DNA of 64,000 nt from an uncultured Paraglaciecola sp. (GCF_913020055.1 NZ_CAJWCF010000005.1:26129-90128), one strand, 5' to 3'; counted from the first letter of the stretch, positions 41,000 to 51,265 are shown. Translations and numbers: made by a program. The notes: a model not told the origin generated them from the letters alone.

Positions 41000-42222
41000 G
41001 ACACAACCCTCTGCATAGAAGAGTGACTGAGTTGCTCAATAATATTCATGCTGAGTCTTCTAGCAGTCTGATCACTTTCAAGCACAGCATCAATCGTATC
41101 TAAGTCATGAGCGGATGTTTGCTGTAAACATTGCTCATTCACCTGTGCAATTTGCATGAAACCTATTTTTTCTTGTAAAAACGCTTCCACTGCTACTTCG
41201 TTTGCAGCATTAAGTGTGGTCGTTGCATATTGCCCTGCTTCGCTTGCTTGCATGGCAAGTGCTAAATTAGGGTATCTGTCAGCTTCTGGCTCAGTAAAAC
41301 TAAAATTTGCCAATTGATTAAAATCTAAAGGGGGCACCCCGGATTCAATTCTCTTTGGGAAAGCCAATGCATGAGCGATTGGTGTGCGCATATCCGGGTT
41401 ACCCATTTGCGCTAACACAGAACCATCTAGGTATTGGACCATAGAATGAATAATACTTTGCGGGTGTAACACTATTTGAATATCAGATGCTTCCAGTCCA
41501 AACAACCACCTAGCTTCGATAAATTCTAAACCTTTATTCATCATGGTAGCTGAATCGACTGATATTTTTCGCCCCATATCCCAATTTGGATGGGCACAGG
41601 CTTGATCTGGCGTAACCTGATGTAACTCACCCATAGGCGTAGTCAAAAATGGTCCACCAGACCCCGTTAAAAGTATCTTATTGATCCCTGCGGAACAAAG
41701 ATCTCCATATTTAAAATCAACAGGCAAACATTGAAAAATGGCATTATGTTCACTGTCGATAGGCAAAATCTGCGCGTTATTCTGATTGGCCGCTTGAATA
41801 AATAAATCCCCAGACATCACTAAGGACTCTTTATTCGCCAGTAATACTTTCTTTCCTGCTTTAACCGCAGCTAACGTAGGCATCAATCCTGCGGCACCCA
41901 CAATGGCTGCCATCACAGTATCCACTTCCGGCGCGCACGCGACTTGTTGCAATGCCTCATGACCGGCTAAAACTTCGCAAGTCAGTTGATGCTCTGAAAA
42001 TAATGCTTTAGCGTGACTAAACTGTTTTGGGTCGGCAATGACTACATATTCTGGAGAGCATAATTTAGCTTGCTGCAATAACAACTCAATATTGCTATTC
42101 GCCGTCAATGCAAAGACACTAAATAATTCGGGATGTCTGAGAATTACATCAATAGTACTTTTACCTATTGAACCCGTCGCCCCCAAAACACTAATTTTTT
42201 GCACTTTTGGCACCTTTTGCAT
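40996..42222 (-). CDS. dxr: 1-deoxy-D-xylulose-5-phosphate reductoisomerase
   Basis: Second enzyme of the methylerythritol phosphate isoprenoid pathway, NADPH-dependent. I start it at the ATG 42222-42220, whose A overlaps the last base of the cdsA stop (TAATG), giving 408 residues; the longer frame from a TTG at 42246 adds eight unconserved residues. The NADPH fold is SVLGATGSIGKSTIDV, followed by AIVGAAGLMPTLAAVKAGKKVLLANKESLVM and LPIDSEHNAIFQCL with the metal-binding acids. In E. coli dxr lies before uppS; here it lies after cdsA. Confidence 0.97.
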   Translation of the reverse strand: MQKVPKVQKISVLGATGSIGKSTIDVILRHPELFSVFALTANSNIELLLQQAKLCSPEYVVIADPKQFSHAKALFSEHQLTCEVLAGHEALQQVACAPEVDTVMAAIVGAAGLMPTLAAVKAGKKVLLANKESLVMSGDLFIQAANQNNAQILPIDSEHNAIFQCLPVDFKYGDLCSAGINKILLTGSGGPFLTTPMGELHQVTPDQACAHPNWDMGRKISVDSATMMNKGLEFIEARWLFGLEASDIQIVLHPQSIIHSMVQYLDGSVLAQMGNPDMRTPIAHALAFPKRIESGVPPLDFNQLANFSFTEPEADRYPNLALAMQASEAGQYATTTLNAANEVAVEAFLQEKIGFMQIAQVNEQCLQQTSAHDLDTIDAVLESDQTARRLSMNIIEQLSHSSMQRVVS

Positions 42223-43085
42223 TACGCCATCCACATGACATAACAAAAAGCAAAAACCGGGAAGGCTGCTGTCAGGCTATCAATTCTATCCATAATACCG
42301 CCATGTCCTGGCAGTAACTTTCCACTGTCTTTTATGCCCGCGCATCGTTTAAACATACTTTCATTTAAATCACCTAGTGCAGACACTCCTACAGTTAAGG
42401 CTCCTACAACTATGTGTAACCAAATGAGTGAGGAATCATATTTAAAATGCAATGCGGCAAAAGCAATGATCGCAGATGATGCAAAAACGCCTCCCATTAA
42501 TCCTTCTAGCGTTTTACCTGGTGACACCTCTGGACGTAATTTGTGTTTACCAAACTTCACTCCAACAAAAAATGCGCCTATATCTGCAGCCCAAACAATA
42601 CCTAACACATAAAATATAAGTGATGCACCATAGTAAGGAAGCTCTCCATACTCATGAGCTCGCAAAGAGACTATTGCGACCCAGGTTGGAATAAGTGTCA
42701 AAATTCCAAATATGCCACGTAATACTTTACTGGTATACCAAATAGAGCTGTAGCGGGGATATGCTAGGATCATACCAAAAGATATGATCCACCAAATGAC
42801 AGAAATCGAGAGAATATAAGTATATAGACTGTTTAAATGGCCTTGATACCAAATCAGATTAGTAGGTAGCAGCGCACACAGCGCCAAACACATTACTACC
42901 ATGAGAGCCGCATATGCTCCTTTAGTATATGAGCGAGTCATACCAGACATGCTTGACCATTCCCACGCACCTAAACCCATCACTAAAGCGATCATAATCT
43001 GAAAGCTAAATAGTGGCAGATATAGAATGGCAAATAATGCCAACGGGGCAAGAATAAGTGCAGTAATAATACGTTGCTTTAACAC
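42222..43085 (-). CDS. cdsA: Phosphatidate cytidylyltransferase
   Basis: Makes CDP-diacylglycerol from phosphatidate and CTP in the inner membrane. The 287-residue protein has about eight transmembrane helices and the complete CDS signature near the C-terminus, SMFKRCAGIKDSGKLLPGHGGIMDRID. The start is GTG (43085-43083) behind a purine-rich AAGGGGC site. It is between uppS and dxr. Confidence 0.97.
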   Translation of the reverse strand: MLKQRIITALILAPLALFAILYLPLFSFQIMIALVMGLGAWEWSSMSGMTRSYTKGAYAALMVVMCLALCALLPTNLIWYQGHLNSLYTYILSISVIWWIISFGMILAYPRYSSIWYTSKVLRGIFGILTLIPTWVAIVSLRAHEYGELPYYGASLIFYVLGIVWAADIGAFFVGVKFGKHKLRPEVSPGKTLEGLMGGVFASSAIIAFAALHFKYDSSLIWLHIVVGALTVGVSALGDLNESMFKRCAGIKDSGKLLPGHGGIMDRIDSLTAAFPVFAFCYVMWMA

Positions 43086-43125
43086 ATTAGCCCCTTATAT
43101 TGATTATTTTTAATTAGTCTCATAA

Positions 43126-43866
43126 TTAACTTAATTGCTCTGAAGTTTTACCAAAACGCCTTTGCCGGTCAGCAAAAACATCTACGGCAACTTGGAAAGC
43201 AGCTTCATCAAAATCTGGCCAAAAGTCTTCTGAAAAATACAATTCTGCGTAGGCAATTTGCCACAACAAAAAATTACTAATTCTTTGTTCCCCCCCGGTG
43301 CGGATCAATAAATCCACTGCGGGTAAATCCGCTGCGCAGGTGTGGCGCGAAAAAGTTTCTTCGTCGATATCTGCCACATCAATTTTGCCGGTGTGCACTT
43401 GCGTAGCCAACTGTTTAGCCGCATTAACGATATCCCAGCGACCGCCATAGTTAGCAGCAATATTCAGCACTAAGCTGTCATTGTTTTCAGTCAGTTCTTC
43501 CGCCTCGCGTATTTTACTGACCAACTTACTATCAAACCGACTAGTATCACCTATGATATTCAGGCGAACATCATTCTTATGTAGTTTTTTCACTTCACTG
43601 CCAAGTACCATCTTAAAGAGTTCCATAAGAACTCCAACTTCCTCAGCCGGTCGATTCCAATTTTCACTGCTAAAAGCAAATAGGGTGAGCACTTGCACAC
43701 CATTTTTTAAGGCGTACGAAACCGAAGCTCTGACCGCTTTCACCCCAGCTTTATGGCCAAAAGTGCGAATCTTACCTTTTTTCTTAGCCCAGCGACCGTT
43801 GCCATCCATAATGATAGCAACATGTTGTGGACTATTTTTTTCGACTAATTGTTCAGGTGAATTCAT
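43126..43866 (-). CDS. uppS: Di-trans,poly-cis-decaprenylcistransferase (undecaprenyl diphosphate synthase)
   Basis: Extends farnesyl diphosphate with eight cis-isoprene units to make the C55 lipid carrier for peptidoglycan and O-antigen. The 246-residue protein shows [27 protein letters not shown] with catalytic Asp21, [13 protein letters not shown], and [26 protein letters not shown]. It is 18 bp after frr. Confidence 0.98.
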   Translation of the reverse strand: MNSPEQLVEKNSPQHVAIIMDGNGRWAKKKGKIRTFGHKAGVKAVRASVSYALKNGVQVLTLFAFSSENWNRPAEEVGVLMELFKMVLGSEVKKLHKNDVRLNIIGDTSRFDSKLVSKIREAEELTENNDSLVLNIAANYGGRWDIVNAAKQLATQVHTGKIDVADIDEETFSRHTCAADLPAVDLLIRTGGEQRISNFLLWQIAYAELYFSEDFWPDFDEAAFQVAVDVFADRQRRFGKTSEQLS

Positions 43867-43884
43867 TTATCAGATATAACTCAA

Positions 43885-44442
43885 TTACACTTCCATTAAG
43901 TCTTTTTCTTTCGCAAGAAGAATCACGTCCACTTCTTTAACAAAAGCATCTGTAAGTTTTTGCACATCATCTTCGCCTCTGCGGCTATCATCTTCACTGA
44001 TTTCTTTTTCTTTGAGCAATTCTTTAATATCGCTATTAGCATCACGACGAATATTACGAATAGCCACTTTTCCTTGCTCTGCTTCATGACGTACAACGCG
44101 GATTAAATCTTTACGTCGTTCTTCAGTCAAAGCTGGCATAGGAATACGCATAACAGAACCGGCACTCATAGGGTTTAGCCCTAAATCAGACTGCATAATC
44201 GCCTTTTCAACCGCTTGAGCAGAACTTTTATCGAACACGGTTAACGCTAATGTACGCGAATCTTCAGCAATAATATTGGCCAACTGTTTAAGTGGTGTAT
44301 CGGCGCCATAATAAGGCACCATGATGCTATCTAGTAGGCTAGGATGTGCACGTCCAGTACGAATTTTTGTAAACTGGCCCTTTAATACACTAATACTTTT
44401 TTCCATGCGCTGACGCGCGTCATCGTTAATTTCGTCAATCAC
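43885..44442 (-). CDS. frr: Ribosome recycling factor
   Basis: Splits post-termination ribosomes with EF-G. The 185-residue length is that of E. coli RRF. Start GTG at 44442-44440 with AGGA upstream. The family features are the long three-helix domain ([28 protein letters not shown], ending [19 protein letters not shown]) and the beta/alpha head ([19 protein letters not shown]). It is 16 bp from pyrH. Confidence 0.98.
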   Translation of the reverse strand: MIDEINDDARQRMEKSISVLKGQFTKIRTGRAHPSLLDSIMVPYYGADTPLKQLANIIAEDSRTLALTVFDKSSAQAVEKAIMQSDLGLNPMSAGSVMRIPMPALTEERRKDLIRVVRHEAEQGKVAIRNIRRDANSDIKELLKEKEISEDDSRRGEDDVQKLTDAFVKEVDVILLAKEKDLMEV

Positions 44443-44458
44443 AGTAGTTTTCCTATTA

Positions 44459-45199
44459 TTATTTTATTTCTTCAGAGTGGCAGATCAAAGTTCCTACATC
44501 TTCGCCCATCACAACTGCTTTCATACAACCAGGTGTATTCATATTAAATACACGAATGGGCACATTATGATCGCGAGCAAGGGTAAAGGCAGCTAAATCC
44601 ATCACTTTTAATTCTTTATCCAAAACTTCGTCATACGACAAGGTCTTATATAATTTGGCATCTGGATTGGTTGCTGGATCGTCGTCATAAACACCATCCA
44701 CTTTGGTGCCTTTTAACACGGCATCAGCTTCGATTTCAATGCCACGTAAGCAGGCTGCTGAATCGGTTGTAAAAAATGGGTTGCCTGTACCGGCCGAAAA
44801 AATCACAACACGACCAGACTTTAACAAACTAATTGCTTCAGCCCAATTATAGGCGTCACACACCCCATTCAGTGGAATGGCGGACATCAGTCGAGCATTT
44901 ACAAAAGCGCGGTGTAGGGCATCTCGCATCGCCAAACCATTCATAACGGTGGCTAACATACCCATGTGGTCTCCCACAACTCTGTTCATACCGGCTTTTG
45001 CCAAACCTTCTCCTCGAAAAAGGTTTCCACCGCCAATCACTAATCCCACTTCAACGCCTAGCTCAACTATTTCTTTGATTTCTTGAGCCATACGTTCCAA
45101 CACTTTAGGATCGATGCCGAAGCCTTCTTCTCCCATTAGCGCTTCACCACTTAGTTTTAACAATATTCTTCGATAAGCGGACTTAGGTGCGATACTCAT
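44459..45199 (-). CDS. pyrH: UMP kinase
   Basis: Phosphorylates UMP to UDP. I start at the ATG 45199-45197, giving 246 residues and the N-terminus [21 protein letters not shown], close to E. coli; a TTG at 45217 would add six residues that overlap the GAGGA ribosome-binding site. Other motifs are [35 protein letters not shown] and [18 protein letters not shown]. It lies between tsf and frr. Confidence 0.97.
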   Translation of the reverse strand: MSIAPKSAYRRILLKLSGEALMGEEGFGIDPKVLERMAQEIKEIVELGVEVGLVIGGGNLFRGEGLAKAGMNRVVGDHMGMLATVMNGLAMRDALHRAFVNARLMSAIPLNGVCDAYNWAEAISLLKSGRVVIFSAGTGNPFFTTDSAACLRGIEIEADAVLKGTKVDGVYDDDPATNPDAKLYKTLSYDEVLDKELKVMDLAAFTLARDHNVPIRVFNMNTPGCMKAVVMGEDVGTLICHSEEIK

Positions 45200-45260
45200 A
45201 GATTGATATTTCCTCAAGGTGATAAAAGGCTGCGTTACTAAAGGGCCTGTAAACTAATTC

Positions 45261-45303
45261 TACATATGCCTATGTTGTCTCAAAACCACAGTTTCAAAAC
45301 AAC
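45261..45303. repeat. Short intergenic repeat, copy D
   Basis: Contains TACATATGCC, CTCAAAACCAC and GTTT in the same order as at 61133-61160, though with extra bases between. It may be a degenerate relative of the inverted-repeat element at 17889 and 45347. Confidence 0.35.
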
Positions 45304-45313
45304 AAACGCATAT

Positions 45314-45340
45314 ATAAAAAAGCACCTCAATTTGAGGTGC
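45314..45340 (-). terminator. Terminator downstream of tsf
   Basis: Stem GCACCTC / GAGGTGC (extended to nine pairs in a 19-nt near-palindrome, 45322-45340) followed on the minus strand by six T. It closes the rpsB-tsf transcript before pyrH. Confidence 0.85.
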
Positions 45341-45346
45341 CAGTAT

Positions 45347-45400
45347 TATACCCAAACAACGTTAAAATGCATGTTTCAACATCAATTAAAATTGTTTGAC
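45347..45400. repeat. Intergenic inverted-repeat element, copy B
   Basis: The left arm TATACCCAAACAAC and following bases match copy A at 17891 (28 of 33). The right arm (ATTGTTTGAC near 45391-45400) is a weak reverse complement of the left. It lies between the tsf terminator and tsf. Confidence 0.5.
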
Positions 45401-45421
45401 AGATTTAGCTCTGTAACTTGC

Positions 45422-46294
45422 TTATTTTTTAACTGCTGCCATTTGTGCAGCTACTTCAGCAGCAAAATCTTCTTCTTTTTTCTCGATGCCTTCGCCTACT
45501 TCAAAACGTACGAAGTTAATCACATCAGCACCTTTTGATTTAAGTAAGTCAGCAACTAACATTGAAGGGTCTTTGATAAACGGTTGACCAGTCAAACTAA
45601 TTTCACCAGTGAACTTCTTCATACGACCAGAAACCATTTTCTCTGCAATTTCAGCTGGTTTGCCAGACTGAAGTGCGATATCAAGTTGAATTTCTTTTTC
45701 TTTAGCAACAACTTCAGCTGGAACCTGATCAGGCTTAACAAATTGAGGATTAGAAGCTGCAACATGCATAGCGATGTCTTTAGCCAACTCTTCATCACCA
45801 CCTTGTAAAATGGCGATAACGCCAATTCGAGCACCGTGAACATAAGCACCAAGGTTATCACCTTCAACAGAGATAACACGACGAGGGCTGATATTTTCGC
45901 CAATTTTAGCCACCAAAGTGTCACGTAAATCACTTACTTTAACACCATCAACTTCAGTGTTATTTAGCGTGTCCATGTCGTTAATTTTATTAGCAGAGGC
46001 TACTTCAATTAACTGTTGGCCAAACTTAATGAATCCATCGTCGCGAGCAACGAAGTCAGTTTCACTATTCACTTCCATCATAGTTGCTACACCGTTAGCA
46101 ACTTTAGTCAAAATAACACCTTCAGCGGCTATACGACCTGCTTTTTTAGCGGCTTTAGCTTGACCATTTTTACGCATGTTTTCAATTGCTAGCTCGATGT
46201 CGCCATCAGTTTCAACCAAGGCATTTTTACAATCAAGCATGCCGGCGGCTGTGCGCTCGCGCAATTCTTTAACTAGGGCTGCAGTAACTGCCAT
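45422..46294 (-). CDS. tsf: Elongation factor Ts
   Basis: Nucleotide exchange factor for EF-Tu. The 290-residue protein starts with the UBA-like domain ([31 protein letters not shown]), and includes [10 protein letters not shown] and [10 protein letters not shown], family hallmarks. Slightly longer than E. coli (283). It is cotranscribed behind rpsB, with a 153-bp gap holding two hairpins. Confidence 0.98.
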   Translation of the reverse strand: MAVTAALVKELRERTAAGMLDCKNALVETDGDIELAIENMRKNGQAKAAKKAGRIAAEGVILTKVANGVATMMEVNSETDFVARDDGFIKFGQQLIEVASANKINDMDTLNNTEVDGVKVSDLRDTLVAKIGENISPRRVISVEGDNLGAYVHGARIGVIAILQGGDEELAKDIAMHVAASNPQFVKPDQVPAEVVAKEKEIQLDIALQSGKPAEIAEKMVSGRMKKFTGEISLTGQPFIKDPSMLVADLLKSKGADVINFVRFEVGEGIEKKEEDFAAEVAAQMAAVKK

Positions 46295-46363
46295 TTTCGT
46301 TTCCTCAACAAAATAATTTGATTAATTTATTTAAACAAATCACATGAAATTATACATTTAAAA

Positions 46364-46385
46364 ACAGGGGCGACGGCCCCTGTTC
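46364..46385 (-). terminator. GC-rich hairpin between rpsB and tsf
   Basis: Stem ACAGGGGC / GCCCCTGT (46364-46371 and 46376-46383) followed on the minus strand by a TTTTTA run. It would act as a partial terminator or attenuator lowering tsf relative to rpsB. Confidence 0.6.
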
Positions 46386-46398
46386 AATTTATTCGTGT

Positions 46399-46423
46399 TA
46401 GGTAACGAGGAACTCGTTACCTA
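46399..46423 (-). promoter_or_regulatory. Perfect 11-bp hairpin between rpsB and tsf
   Basis: TAGGTAACGAG (46399-46409) pairs with CTCGTTACCTA (46413-46423) across a 3-nt loop. No T-run follows. On the minus strand it comes before the 46364 hairpin. Possible RNA processing or stabilising site. Confidence 0.5.
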
Positions 46424-46447
46424 TAGTGTTGTTTGTCGCTAGATTGA

Positions 46448-47179
46448 TTACTCAGCAGCTTCTACAAACTCACCTTTTTCAGCTTGCGCTTCTAGGTTTT
46501 GATCACGACCTTCGATAACCGCATCAGCTGCAGCGTTCAAATAAAGTTGAACGGCACGGATAGCATCATCGTTACCAGGTACTATGTAATCAACACCATC
46601 TGGGTTTGAGTTAGTATCAACAACTGAAACAACTGGGATACCCAAGTTGCCAGCTTCAGTGATAGCAATATGCTCATGGTCAGCATCAACAACGAATAAC
46701 ACGTCTGGTAAACCACCCATGTTTTTAATTCCGCCTAGACTAGTTTCAAGCTTAGTCATTTCGCGAGTAAGCATTAACACTTCTTTTTTGGTCAATTTTT
46801 CGAACGTACCGTCTTGGCTTTGCTGCTCAAGCTCTTTTAAACGTTTGATTGACTGACGAACTGTTTTCCAGTTCGTTAACATACCGCCTAACCAGCGTTT
46901 GTTAACATAGAATTGGTCACATTTGTCTGCTGCTTCTTTAACCGCATCACTTGCTGCACGCTTAGTTCCAACAAAAAGGATTTTACCTTTCTTAGAAGCT
47001 ACGCCGCCAACAAAGTTAAGTGCTTCGTTGAACATAGGAACAGTTTTTTCAAGATTGATGATATGAACTTTATTACGTGAGCCGAAAATGAAAGGTTTCA
47101 TTTTTGGGTTCCAGTAACGAGTTTGGTGTCCAAAGTGTACGCCTGCCTGAAGCATGTCGCGCATAGATACATTTGCCAT
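46448..47179 (-). CDS. rpsB: 30S ribosomal protein S2
   Basis: Ribosomal protein S2, 243 residues (E. coli 241). The N-terminus [33 protein letters not shown] is nearly identical to E. coli, and [24 protein letters not shown] and [17 protein letters not shown] are family motifs. In E. coli S2 represses its own leader; a leader of similar size is present here. Confidence 0.99.
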   Translation of the reverse strand: MANVSMRDMLQAGVHFGHQTRYWNPKMKPFIFGSRNKVHIINLEKTVPMFNEALNFVGGVASKKGKILFVGTKRAASDAVKEAADKCDQFYVNKRWLGGMLTNWKTVRQSIKRLKELEQQSQDGTFEKLTKKEVLMLTREMTKLETSLGGIKNMGGLPDVLFVVDADHEHIAITEAGNLGIPVVSVVDTNSNPDGVDYIVPGNDDAIRAVQLYLNAAADAVIEGRDQNLEAQAEKGEFVEAAE

Positions 47180-47355
47180 TATAAAGATTCCTCAATATGG
47201 GGTTAGGCCTCCATACATCCCAGATTTCGATCCACTCAGAATAACTCTTTGCAGACACCCCGAAAAATGTGTCGATGTATGTGTGATATTTAAGCTAAAT
47301 TATTTAGCTGCTTCGCGATAATTACGTGGGGTTTTCACCCTCATTAATTTCAGCG
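47180..47355 (-). promoter_or_regulatory. rpsB 5' leader (probable S2 autoregulatory leader)
   Basis: From the predicted transcription start near 47355 to the rpsB ATG there are about 175 untranslated nt. The stretch has several short inverted repeats and no open frame. Gammaproteobacterial rpsB leaders are known S2-binding regulatory elements; I infer the same here from position and length only. Confidence 0.5.
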
Positions 47356-47361
47356 GTGCGC

Positions 47362-47390
47362 TTTATAGCATGGGGATAGTTTAGGTTCAA
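47362..47390 (-). promoter_or_regulatory. Promoter of rpsB-tsf
   Basis: On the minus strand TTGAAC (47390-47385), 17-nt spacer, TATAAA (47367-47362), then a GC-rich GCGC discriminator as in growth-rate-controlled promoters. Confidence 0.75.
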
Positions 47391-47662
47391 GTAAAGTATG
47401 ACTAATTGCTGTTAATATACACAAACAGCACCTAAAAACAGAGGATTTATAAACATCCCGCTTCAGATCGTGCCTTGCTTATTTTTGCTGAAGTAACCTA
47501 TGAACTTTAAAACAATAACCTTATGAACATGTCGCTTTATGCCAATAACTTTCGACTACCCAAGTAAATTCAAATTAGATACTTATTCAGCTCTGGCGGG
47601 ATACATGACTAAACGATACAATAGAGCCAATTAGAGCAAATATATTTAGTAGGAATAACCCA
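47391..47662. other. Upstream region of map
   Basis: The remaining part of the 483-bp divergent gap between rpsB and map. It should contain the map promoter; TACAAT near 47624 is a possible -10 but no good -35 is seen. The map ribosome-binding site AGGA ends about 10 bases before its TTG start. Confidence 0.4.
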
Positions 47663-48454
47663 TTGCCCGCCACAATTAAAACTGCAGCTGAAATAGAAAA
47701 AATGCGCGTCGCTGGCCGTCTCGCAGCAGATGTATTACAAATGATCGGTGAACACGTCAAAAAAGGTGTGACCACTAATGAACTTAATCAGATTTGTCAC
47801 GACTACATTGTAGATGTGCAAAAGGGCATTCCCGCTCCTCTGAATTACGGTAGTCCTCCTTTCCCTAAATCTATTTGCACATCAGTTAACCATGTTATCT
47901 GTCATGGCATTCCAGCTGATAAACAACTTAAAGAGGGTGACTCAGTGAATATTGATGTCACTGTTATTAAAGATGGTTATCACGGCGACACATCCAAAAT
48001 GTTTGTAGTAGGCAAACCGTCAATTCTGACCGAGAGATTAATCAGAGTGACACAAGAGTCTTTATATAAAGCAATTAAAATGGTTAAACCTGGTGCACGT
48101 TTGGGCGACATTGGTCATGTTATCCAGCAATATGCCGAAAGTCATAACTATTCAATTGTGCGTGAATATTGCGGACACGGTATTGGTGCTAATTTCCATG
48201 AAGAGCCACAAGTCGTGCATTACGGAAAACCCAATACCGGTGAAACGCTTGAAGAGGGTATGTGTTTTACTATTGAACCTATGGTTAATGCAGGTAAACG
48301 TTATTCAAAAGTGTTACCCGATAAATGGACTGTGGTCACAAAAGATCGCAGTTTAAGTGCGCAGTGGGAACATACCTTATTAGTCACAGCAAACGGCGTG
48401 GAAATATTAACCTTGCGAGACGACGAACAAATCGATCGTATTATTAACCACTAA
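47663..48454 (+). CDS. map: Type I methionine aminopeptidase
   Basis: Removes N-terminal methionine from new proteins. The 263-residue product shows the metal-ligand motifs GDSVNIDVTVIKDGYHGDTSKMF (two Asp), GHGIGANFHEEPQV (His) and FTIEPMVN and WEHTLLV (Glu). The start is TTG at 47663 with AGGA upstream; length equals that of E. coli (264). Divergent from rpsB and followed by glnD, as in E. coli. Confidence 0.98.
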   Translation: MPATIKTAAEIEKMRVAGRLAADVLQMIGEHVKKGVTTNELNQICHDYIVDVQKGIPAPLNYGSPPFPKSICTSVNHVICHGIPADKQLKEGDSVNIDVTVIKDGYHGDTSKMFVVGKPSILTERLIRVTQESLYKAIKMVKPGARLGDIGHVIQQYAESHNYSIVREYCGHGIGANFHEEPQVVHYGKPNTGETLEEGMCFTIEPMVNAGKRYSKVLPDKWTVVTKDRSLSAQWEHTLLVTANGVEILTLRDDEQIDRIINH

Positions 48455-48592
48455 TCTAGAAGTAGTTAAGTAAGATAAATCAAACCTTATGATAAATAAT
48501 TATTGTTAGCTGTAAATAGTTATTTGTCATAACTCAATATTCACGTAATTTGTGACAATAAAGCTAGCCGTTATTCCTTTAAGGTATTTATA

Positions 48593-51208
48593 TTGTCTCT
48601 TCAAAGCCTACTTAGCCAAATAAAATTGATTAACAGTACTGATAATATTGCTGCCTACAAAACCATAGTCGCAAATAGCTACGAGTGGTTAGACAGTGAG
48701 TTAGGTACAGGTGAAATAACAGGACTCGTATTAGGTAGGGCCACATTAGTTGACACATTGCTCAGGCATATTTGGCAACTAATGAATTTACACAATGAAC
48801 AAAATTTAGCCTTAGTCGCTGTAGGCGGATATGGACGAGGGCAACTGCAACCCTATTCAGACATTGATTTATTACTACTCAGTAAAAAAGCCTTATCTAA
48901 GGAACAACAAGAACGTATCAGCCAATTCATTACCCTATTATGGGACATTGGATTAGATGTTGGGCAATCAGTTAGAACGATCAAAGAAACCGTTCAATTG
49001 GCTAAACAAGACGTCACAATTGCCACTAATTTGGTTGAAGCTAGATTACTAAATGGCTGTCAAAAGACCTTTGATAGTTTACAAGATAAACTCAGTGCCC
49101 GTGGATATTGGACCAGTAAAGATTTTTTCGTAGCCAAATACCAAGAACAAAAAGCACGCCATGCAAAATTCAAAGACACCTCTTACAACTTAGAACCCAA
49201 TGTTAAAGAAAGTCCTGGTTGCTTGCGCGACATCCAATCTATTGGCTGGGTAGCAAAGAAACACTTCAACGCAACTGATGGCAAAGATTTATTAGAGCAT
49301 GGTTATTTTAATCAACAAGAATTTGATGAATTGATTGAGTGCCGCGAAATCCTTTGGCGAATTAGATTTGCCTTGCATATAGTGGCTGGACGCAGTGAAA
49401 ACAGATTATTGTTTGACTACCAGGCAGATGTGGCTACCAGACTAGGTTATGGCGACGACGGGAAAAAGTCAGTAGAGAAGATGATGAAAATCTTTTTCAG
49501 AACCGTCAGACGCATTAGTGAATTGAACAAGATGTTAATGCAACGTTTTAGTCAAGATGTGTTGAGCTTAAAGGTTAAACAACAAACCAAGATCAATAAA
49601 GATTTTGAATTACTAGACGGCTATATAGCACCTATCCACGAGGATGCGTTCTCTTCTCCCGAAGCCATTTTGCAATTTCTTTTATTACTTGCCGATACCC
49701 CTGCAATACAAGATTTACACTCAAATTGCCTGCGCCAATTACGCATCGCTAGAAGAGAGTTTCGCAAGCAATACTATGTAGAGCGAGAGGAATGCCGCAC
49801 ACTATTTATGCAGTTAGTGAAACATCCCAATTTTTTCGCTCTGAGTTGGGACATCATGCATAAACATGGCATTTTGCAGGCCTATATTCCACAGTGGGAT
49901 AACATAGTAGGCATGATGCAATTCGACCTATTCCACGCCTATACGGTCGACGAGCATACACATAGACTGGTAAAAAACATCTATCACTATGCTCAGCCAG
50001 AGAACAAAGAATTTCCTCGTTGTGGAAATATAGTGAAAAATTTAGATAAGCCTGAACTGCTATATATTGCCGCTATTTATCATGATATTGGCAAAGGCCG
50101 AAATGGCGATCACTCCAAGTTGGGGGCCGTAGATGTAAAAGAGTTCTGTATGCTCCATGGCATCAATGCCATAGATACCGAATTGATTAGGTGGTTAGTA
50201 GAAAGCCACTTATTAATGTCTGTTATTGCACAAAGACGGGATATCTACGATCCAACCGTGATCAACGAATTTGCTCAATCGGTACGTACACACAACAATT
50301 TAAACCACTTATATGTATTAACCTTGGCTGATATCCGCGCTACCAATGACAACCTATGGAACGATTGGAAAGCCACCTTATTACGCGAGCTGTATTTGCT
50401 CACCCAAAAGGCCCTCGACAATGGTTTAGAATGCAAAGTAGCCTTACAAGACCGAGTCAGCGAACACCAATCTAAAGCGATGGCTGCACTGCTTGAGCAA
50501 GGTATGAATGAAAGTCAAATTTCACAGTTTTGGCAACGCCTAAGCGACGACTACTTTACCCGTTTTAAACCGGCGCAAATTGCATGGCACGCCAATGTCA
50601 TATTAGCTGCCCACCCAATGACCGACGATTTTTTACTGGTGGGTACTAGTGCCAACACATCTAAATCAGGTGCAGAACTTATTGTATACGGTAAAGACAA
50701 ACCTATGATGTTTGCCCAAATTGCCTCTGTACTAGACAGCCGAAACTGCTCTATCCACGACGCACAAATTATGCGTACTCATGATGGTTATATGTTCGAT
50801 AGTTTTATTATTTTTGAACATAACGGCGACAGGATCACCTCAACCTCACGCTTGGATAGTCTACGACAAGCAGTAGAAACCCAGTTAAACAAACCCGGTG
50901 AAGAGCATATCAATAGACGTAAAATGTCTAGGCAAATGAAACAGTTAGATGTGAAAACAAAAGTCAGATTTTACCCCAGCCAAACCAACGTCACTTTAGT
51001 TGAACTTGAAGCACTAGATGCGCCGGGACTGTTGGCTAATATCAGCGAACAATTTATTGCGCTAAATTTTAAATTACACCAAGCAAAAATATCCACCATC
51101 GGCGAACGAGCAGAAGATTTATTTATCGTAAGCAACGAACTTGATCAGCCTCTCACCCAAGCCGAACAAGTACAGTTGAAGAAACGACTGAGTGAAGCCT
51201 TAGACTAA
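48593..51208 (+). CDS. glnD: Bifunctional uridylyltransferase/uridylyl-removing enzyme GlnD
   Basis: Senses glutamine and adds or removes UMP on PII proteins. The 871-residue protein has an N-terminal nucleotidyltransferase domain (GGYGRGQLQPYSDIDLLLL near residue 82), the HD hydrolase domain (AAIYHDIGKGRNGDHS near residue 497), and two C-terminal ACT domains (about 700-871) that bind glutamine. Start is TTG at 48593 with AAGGT upstream. The 138-bp gap from map contains nothing recognisable. Confidence 0.97.
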   Translation: MSLQSLLSQIKLINSTDNIAAYKTIVANSYEWLDSELGTGEITGLVLGRATLVDTLLRHIWQLMNLHNEQNLALVAVGGYGRGQLQPYSDIDLLLLSKKALSKEQQERISQFITLLWDIGLDVGQSVRTIKETVQLAKQDVTIATNLVEARLLNGCQKTFDSLQDKLSARGYWTSKDFFVAKYQEQKARHAKFKDTSYNLEPNVKESPGCLRDIQSIGWVAKKHFNATDGKDLLEHGYFNQQEFDELIECREILWRIRFALHIVAGRSENRLLFDYQADVATRLGYGDDGKKSVEKMMKIFFRTVRRISELNKMLMQRFSQDVLSLKVKQQTKINKDFELLDGYIAPIHEDAFSSPEAILQFLLLLADTPAIQDLHSNCLRQLRIARREFRKQYYVEREECRTLFMQLVKHPNFFALSWDIMHKHGILQAYIPQWDNIVGMMQFDLFHAYTVDEHTHRLVKNIYHYAQPENKEFPRCGNIVKNLDKPELLYIAAIYHDIGKGRNGDHSKLGAVDVKEFCMLHGINAIDTELIRWLVESHLLMSVIAQRRDIYDPTVINEFAQSVRTHNNLNHLYVLTLADIRATNDNLWNDWKATLLRELYLLTQKALDNGLECKVALQDRVSEHQSKAMAALLEQGMNESQISQFWQRLSDDYFTRFKPAQIAWHANVILAAHPMTDDFLLVGTSANTSKSGAELIVYGKDKPMMFAQIASVLDSRNCSIHDAQIMRTHDGYMFDSFIIFEHNGDRITSTSRLDSLRQAVETQLNKPGEEHINRRKMSRQMKQLDVKTKVRFYPSQTNVTLVELEALDAPGLLANISEQFIALNFKLHQAKISTIGERAEDLFIVSNELDQPLTQAEQVQLKKRLSEALD

Positions 51209-51265
51209 GGCTGACATAACAGGGAAGTTGTTAACTGCGTTTATAACAATATCTTTGAGCATTTA

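Noticed and set aside
42223..42246. Upstream TTG start for dxr
   Set aside because: TAATG overlap with the cdsA stop and family alignment favour the ATG at 42222.
45200..45217. Upstream TTG start for pyrH
   Set aside because: It would use the ribosome-binding site itself as coding sequence; the ATG at 45199 fits the family start.
45584..46163. Open frames on both strands inside tsf
   Set aside because: They overlap the well-conserved EF-Ts frame and have no independent support.
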